Source: Dehalococcoidia bacterium UBA1332 (GTDB lineage Bacteria > Chloroflexota > Dehalococcoidia > Lucifugimonadales > Lucifugimonadaceae). From it: DNA of 9,468 nucleotides. The stretch spans positions 1 through 9,468 of the forward strand of contig DBSW01000060.1 in assembly GCA_002306745.1 (NCBI GenBank), written 5' to 3'. The position numbers and the translations under genes are program-made. The stretch's first letter is position 1; each line of letters opens with the position of its first letter. The notes under the pieces were generated by a model. That model searched no databases, was not told the origin of the DNA, and was given only the letters and a program-made list of their open reading frames with translations. Positions 6,490 to 9,468 of the stretch are shown here, piece by piece.

Positions 6490-7836
6490 ATGACGTACAA
6501 ATCAAACCGAAAAATAGTTGGAACACCCGGAACTTTCCTTGGTTTTTCCGGACCGCACGCACCAAAAAATGACGATCTATATAAATGCGTCCACTGCGGC
6601 TTTTGCCTTCAGGCCTGCCCCACATACATAGAAACAGGTCTAGAGTCTGAATCGCCACGCGGTCGAATTGCACTCATGAAAGCGGTCAACGAAGGGCGTT
6701 TAGATATGAGCCCATCCGTTGTAGGTCACTGGGACCTATGCCTTCAATGTCGAGCCTGCGAACTATCGTGCCCGTCCGGTGTGGAATACGGAAAATTAAT
6801 GGAAGCGACACGAGCACAAGTCGAACAGCACACCAAACGATCTTTCACAGAACGAACAGCTAGATCCATTGGTTACAGGACTCTCCTACCTTCGCCGTCT
6901 AAGCTCCGCCTAGCTGCTAACGCTCTTAAGCTTTACAAGAAATCAGGCATGCGAACCATAGCCAGAGGAACCGGGTTACTAAAATTATTACCTGGCGACG
7001 CAGTAATGGCTGATGAGTACTTACCTGAACTGTCGAAAAATTACTTCGTGCCCAAAGGGCAGGTGTATCCCGCAAAGGGTGTCCGCAAAGCCAAAGTTGC
7101 AATGCTAGCGGGTTGCGTGATGGCTCTAACTCACAGCGATACGCTTGAAGCAAGCGTGAGGGTGCTAACTCGCAATGGGATAGAAGTCCATTTGACTATA
7201 GGACAAGGCTGTTGTGGTGCTCTCAACTCCCATGCTGGAGAGACAAAAACTGCAATAAAAATGGCTAAAACAAATATCGATTCATTTTTAGCAATCAATC
7301 CAGATGCAATTGTCTCGGCTTCGGCAGGATGTGGCGCTGCAATGAAAACATATGATGAACTTCTCAAAGATGATCCAGAATATGTTGAAATAGCACGACG
7401 AGTGGCAGAACTCACAAAGGATATCCATGAACTGCTGGTCGAATACGATTTCGAAGCGCCCGTCAAACCTTTGAATGTCACTGTAACGTATCAAGATCCA
7501 TGTCATCTTTCTAATGTTCAGCGCATAACAGAAGCTCCACGAAAAATTCTCAACTCAATTCCAGGGTTAACACTTGTTGATCTCGGAGAAGCTGAAATGT
7601 GCTGCGGATCAGCAGGCACCTATTCAATAACTCAACGAGAAATGTCCAGTCAACTTGGCAAACGCAAGGCTAGAAACGTCATAGAGACCGGTGCGAAAAT
7701 AGTTGCAACCGGTAACCCTGGTTGCGCAATGCAGCTAGATTTCGCCCTAAAACAGATAGCTAAAGAAGACGCTGAAGTTCGAGAGACTAAGGTTCGTTAT
7801 GTGGTCGATTTGCTAGACGAGGCCTACACAGAGTAA
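6490..7836 (+). CDS. glcF: Glycolate oxidase iron-sulfur subunit GlcF
   Basis: A 448-residue iron-sulfur subunit that passes electrons from the GlcD/GlcE flavins toward the respiratory chain. Two 4Fe-4S ferredoxin motifs are intact: Cys33, 36, 39 and 43 (CVHCGFCLQACP) and Cys84, 87, 90 and 94 (CLQCRACELSCP). The C-terminal half holds two cysteine-rich CCG domains, with AMLAGCV (204-210) and CCG at 241-243 in the first, and QDPCHLS (335-341) and CCG at 371-373 in the second. These are typical of GlcF and of heterodisulfide reductase subunit D relatives. The ATG lies eight bases after the glcE stop; a GGGAAG stretch inside the glcE end is a distant ribosome-binding candidate. Its last 13 bases overlap the convergent aminotransferase gene. 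Confidence 0.93.
   Translation: MTYKSNRKIVGTPGTFLGFSGPHAPKNDDLYKCVHCGFCLQACPTYIETGLESESPRGRIALMKAVNEGRLDMSPSVVGHWDLCLQCRACELSCPSGVEYGKLMEATRAQVEQHTKRSFTERTARSIGYRTLLPSPSKLRLAANALKLYKKSGMRTIARGTGLLKLLPGDAVMADEYLPELSKNYFVPKGQVYPAKGVRKAKVAMLAGCVMALTHSDTLEASVRVLTRNGIEVHLTIGQGCCGALNSHAGETKTAIKMAKTNIDSFLAINPDAIVSASAGCGAAMKTYDELLKDDPEYVEIARRVAELTKDIHELLVEYDFEAPVKPLNVTVTYQDPCHLSNVQRITEAPRKILNSIPGLTLVDLGEAEMCCGSAGTYSITQREMSSQLGKRKARNVIETGAKIVATGNPGCAMQLDFALKQIAKEDAEVRETKVRYVVDLLDEAYTE
7824..7836. other. Convergent 3' overlap of glcF and the aminotransferase gene
   Basis: The glcF stop TAA (7834-7836, + strand) lies inside the last codons of the aminotransferase gene, whose stop TAG is at 7824-7826 on the - strand. 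No hairpin plus T-run terminator is visible on either strand here, so the two transcripts probably run into each other and form antisense 3' ends. Confidence 0.85.
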
Positions 7837-9032
7837 ATCGGAGACGGCTTCATCGCAAGCTGTGAGCTCGCTGCCGCCATCGCTGCGCCATTTGCAACCT
7901 CAAAACCGTGTTCCGGTAGAACCTTTTCAAGAGCGTTTAACAATGCGAACACATTCGCTGGAACACATGATTCACCCATAAGACCAACACGGACTACATC
8001 CCCTGCAAATTTTCCAAGTCCTCGCCCTACCTCTATGGAGTACTCATTCAATAACTGGTTTCTAAGTTTAATGTCATCAACACCTTCAGGTAACTTAACA
8101 ACTGTCAGCTGGTCTAAGCGATCCGATTCAGGCACCGGCATTTCGAGATTGAGCGCTTCAAGACCGGAACGCAATGCTGCAGCATTAGCTTCATGACGCT
8201 CCCAACGAGTCTCAAGTGTTTCGTTTAGAGCCATTCCGACGGCCTCTCTTAAACCATAGATCATACTTACTGGCGCAGTGTGATGCGCCACATGATCCGA
8301 ACCCCAATAATCGGCAATCAAAGATAAGTCTAGATACCAAGAGCTGGGTGGTTTTGGTCTGTTGCGAATGTATTCAAGAGCGCGTTCCGATAATGCGACT
8401 GGTGAAATTCCAGGCGGCGCTGCAAGACACTTTTGTGATCCGGCGTACGCATAATCAAGGTCCCACTCGTCAAATTTGAGCTCACAGCCCGCGAGAGAGG
8501 TCACAACGTCGGTCATAAAAAGAGCCCCTGCCTTGTGAGCCAATCTGGCAAATTCTGCAATTGGGTGACTTGTTCCCGCAGATGTCTCTGCATGAATTCC
8601 AACTACAAGCTGGGTGTCCGGGTGTTCATCCAATGCATCCGCAAGGACCTTTGGATCCATTGATCTACCCCACTCTGTTCTCAGCGGTACAACATTGAAC
8701 CCAATGCGCTCTGCCATAATAATTTGGCGTTCACAAAAATACCCATATGAACAAACAATTACTGTATCTCCGGGCGACGCTAAACTGACTAGACCGGCTT
8801 CCATTCCAGCTGATCCTGCACCTGCAACGGCAAAAGCCCGTTGATTGGTTTTGAAGATTTCACCCAGCATACCGCTAAGTTCATCAAGGATTTCAAAAAA
8901 CGCCGGATCTAGATAACCGACAATCGGAAGAGACATCGCACGCAGCACACGTGGGTTTGCAGAGCTCGGACCAGGACCCAATATCACTCTTTTGGGAACG
9001 GTAAGTGGCTCGTATCGTTGTCCGTTATTCAC
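7824..9032 (-). CDS. Class V aminotransferase, alanine/serine-glyoxylate type
   Basis: A fold-type I PLP enzyme of about 402 residues that most likely transfers an amino group from alanine or serine to glyoxylate, making glycine. Counted from the longest frame (TTG 9044, 406 residues), it shows ILGPGPSSANPRVL (21-34), a glycine-rich AGAGSAGMEAG loop (74-84), the HAETSAGT substrate loop (151-158), the PLP-ring aspartate Asp179 in MTDVVTS and the Schiff-base Lys205 in GSQKCLAAPPG. The Asp-to-Lys spacing of 26 equals that of human AGXT (Asp183, Lys209). I prefer GTG 9032 because GAGG at 9045-9048 is 12 bases from it but directly abuts the TTG at 9044. The neighbouring glycolate oxidase supports glyoxylate as acceptor. 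Related family members use other amino acids or acceptors (for example 2-aminoethylphosphonate or ureidoglycine transaminases), so the donor is uncertain. Confidence 0.88.
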   Translation of the reverse strand: MNNGQRYEPLTVPKRVILGPGPSSANPRVLRAMSLPIVGYLDPAFFEILDELSGMLGEIFKTNQRAFAVAGAGSAGMEAGLVSLASPGDTVIVCSYGYFCERQIIMAERIGFNVVPLRTEWGRSMDPKVLADALDEHPDTQLVVGIHAETSAGTSHPIAEFARLAHKAGALFMTDVVTSLAGCELKFDEWDLDYAYAGSQKCLAAPPGISPVALSERALEYIRNRPKPPSSWYLDLSLIADYWGSDHVAHHTAPVSMIYGLREAVGMALNETLETRWERHEANAAALRSGLEALNLEMPVPESDRLDQLTVVKLPEGVDDIKLRNQLLNEYSIEVGRGLGKFAGDVVRVGLMGESCVPANVFALLNALEKVLPEHGFEVANGAAMAAASSQLAMKPSPIYSV

Positions 9033-9129
9033 TTCTAGCGCCAACCTCGTTACTTATGATTTTTCGAAATACGTCCGGAACCGTAAAAAGTATCGGACAC
9101 AAAACAGCTACCTGAACATGTAGAGAGTC

Positions 9130-9139
9130 ACGTTAACGT
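9130..9139. promoter_or_regulatory. Perfect 10-bp palindrome, possible operator
   Basis: ACGTTAACGT reads identically on both strands and sits near the middle of the divergent intergenic region, about 60 bp before the TATAAT on the + strand. A site here could serve a regulator shared by the two divergent genes. A 10-bp palindrome in 266 bp may also be chance, and no regulator gene is present in the window. Confidence 0.25.
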
Positions 9140-9199
9140 TAAAGGTTACAACTCAATTAGACAAAAACGTATTACGAAGACTATCTTAGTTATGATCTT

Positions 9200-9205
9200 T
9201 ATAAT
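9200..9205 (+). promoter_or_regulatory. Candidate -10 hexamer (TATAAT) for the SDR gene
   Basis: A consensus TATAAT within an AT-rich stretch, which would give a 5' leader of about 100 bases before the ATG at 9311. No convincing -35 element lies 16-18 bp upstream, so this rests on the hexamer alone. Confidence 0.25.
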
Positions 9206-9310
9206 TTTGCACCACGGCTCTACCCTCCTGTAAAACAACTTGATCAAACACTCTTAAGTCAAAGTATTCACCTACCAAAAAACGTACGCAATTAGAACGG
9301 AGCAAACAGA

Positions 9311-9468
9311 ATGGATCTCGGACTAAAAGGCAAAATTGCCATTGTCACAGGCGGCAGCGATGGAATTGGAAAAGCGGCGGCGACAGCACTAGCTAGCGAA
9401 GGAGCAAATGTTGCTATTGTCGGGCGAACTGAAGCCAAACTGGATGCAGCAATTCAAGACATAACACC
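9311..9468 (+). CDS. Short-chain dehydrogenase/reductase, N-terminal fragment
   Basis: The first 52 codons of a gene that continues past the right edge. The protein opens MDLGLKGKIAIVTGG, and the SDR cofactor signature TGGSDGIG occupies residues 13-20 (TGxxxGIG), followed by the alpha helix and the second strand ANVAIVGR (32-39) of the Rossmann fold. The Arg after this strand is compatible with NADP(H) preference. The ATG at 9311 has GGAG at 9299-9302, eight bases upstream, a strong ribosome-binding site. Classical SDRs are about 250 residues, so most of the gene, including the YxxxK catalytic motif, is missing. It is divergent from the aminotransferase gene. The substrate cannot be inferred. 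Confidence 0.9.
   Translation, partial: MDLGLKGKIAIVTGGSDGIGKAAATALASEGANVAIVGRTEAKLDAAIQDIT

Larger units (their letters stand above)
9045..9310. promoter_or_regulatory. Divergent intergenic region between the aminotransferase and SDR genes
   Basis: About 266 bp without a convincing gene, expected to hold promoters for both flanking genes. Items seen: GAGG (9045-9048, - strand), the likely aminotransferase ribosome-binding site; an inverted repeat GTCCG/CGGAC (9073-9077 and 9094-9098) with a 16-bp spacer; a perfect 10-bp palindrome at 9130-9139; a TATAAT on the + strand at 9200-9205; an 8-bp palindrome TTGATCAA at 9240-9247; and AGGAGG on the - strand (9224-9229). No good -35 hexamer pairs with the TATAAT. 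No RNA gene or terminator is visible. Confidence 0.5.

Noticed and set aside
7131..7481. 116-residue open frame on the - strand within glcF
   Set aside because: It is fully antisense to the CCG-domain region of a well-conserved glcF, is Ser/Thr-rich low-complexity translation, and shows no recognisable domain.
9073..9098. GTCCG/CGGAC inverted repeat as a terminator
   Set aside because: The stem is only five pairs with a 16-base loop and no T-run follows, so it does not qualify as an intrinsic terminator.

Overview
The window is a stretch of bacterial chromosome, with GC somewhat below 50% by eye. It is densely packed with genes for small-molecule catabolism: one sulfatase C-terminus, a complete but split glycolate oxidase set (glcD, glcE, glcF), a Gfo/Idh/MocA dehydrogenase, two tandem aldo/keto reductases (AKRs), a class V aminotransferase and the start of a short-chain dehydrogenase (SDR). 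I see no RNA genes, insertion sequences, CRISPR arrays or phage genes. The mix of sulfatase, FAD-linked oxidases and many oxidoreductases resembles uncultured marine heterotrophs such as SAR202-type Chloroflexota. That placement is a guess from gene content only, since no phylogenetic marker is present.

Layout. Positions 1-354 (+) hold the C-terminal end of a sulfatase. Positions 393-1895 (+) are glcD. A 131-bp gap with a TATAAT hexamer follows. Then comes a tight + strand run: Gfo/Idh/MocA oxidoreductase (2027-3082), AKR1 (about 3119-4180), AKR2 (4181-5206), glcE (5222-6481) and glcF (6490-7836). On the - strand, an alanine/serine-glyoxylate-type aminotransferase (7824 to about 9032) converges on glcF with a 13-bp overlap. 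A divergent intergenic region (about 9045-9310) separates it from a + strand SDR that runs off the right edge.

How the genes work together. GlcD and GlcE are the FAD-domain subunits and GlcF the iron-sulfur subunit of a glycolate (or related 2-hydroxyacid) dehydrogenase that makes glyoxylate. The convergent aminotransferase would convert glyoxylate to glycine. The locus therefore reads as a glycolate-to-glycine module. What is unusual is that three sugar- or aldehyde-type oxidoreductases sit between glcD and glcEF. These may supply or process a related hydroxyacid or sugar substrate, but the substrate cannot be read from the sequence.

Two features of this run stand out. First, Gfo, AKR1, AKR2 and glcE all lie in one reading frame, separated only by single stop codons with no other stops in the gaps. 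Second, AKR1 has no ATG/GTG/TTG at its homologous N-terminus. It is best explained by an ATT start behind a well-spaced GGAG, or by a one-base indel.
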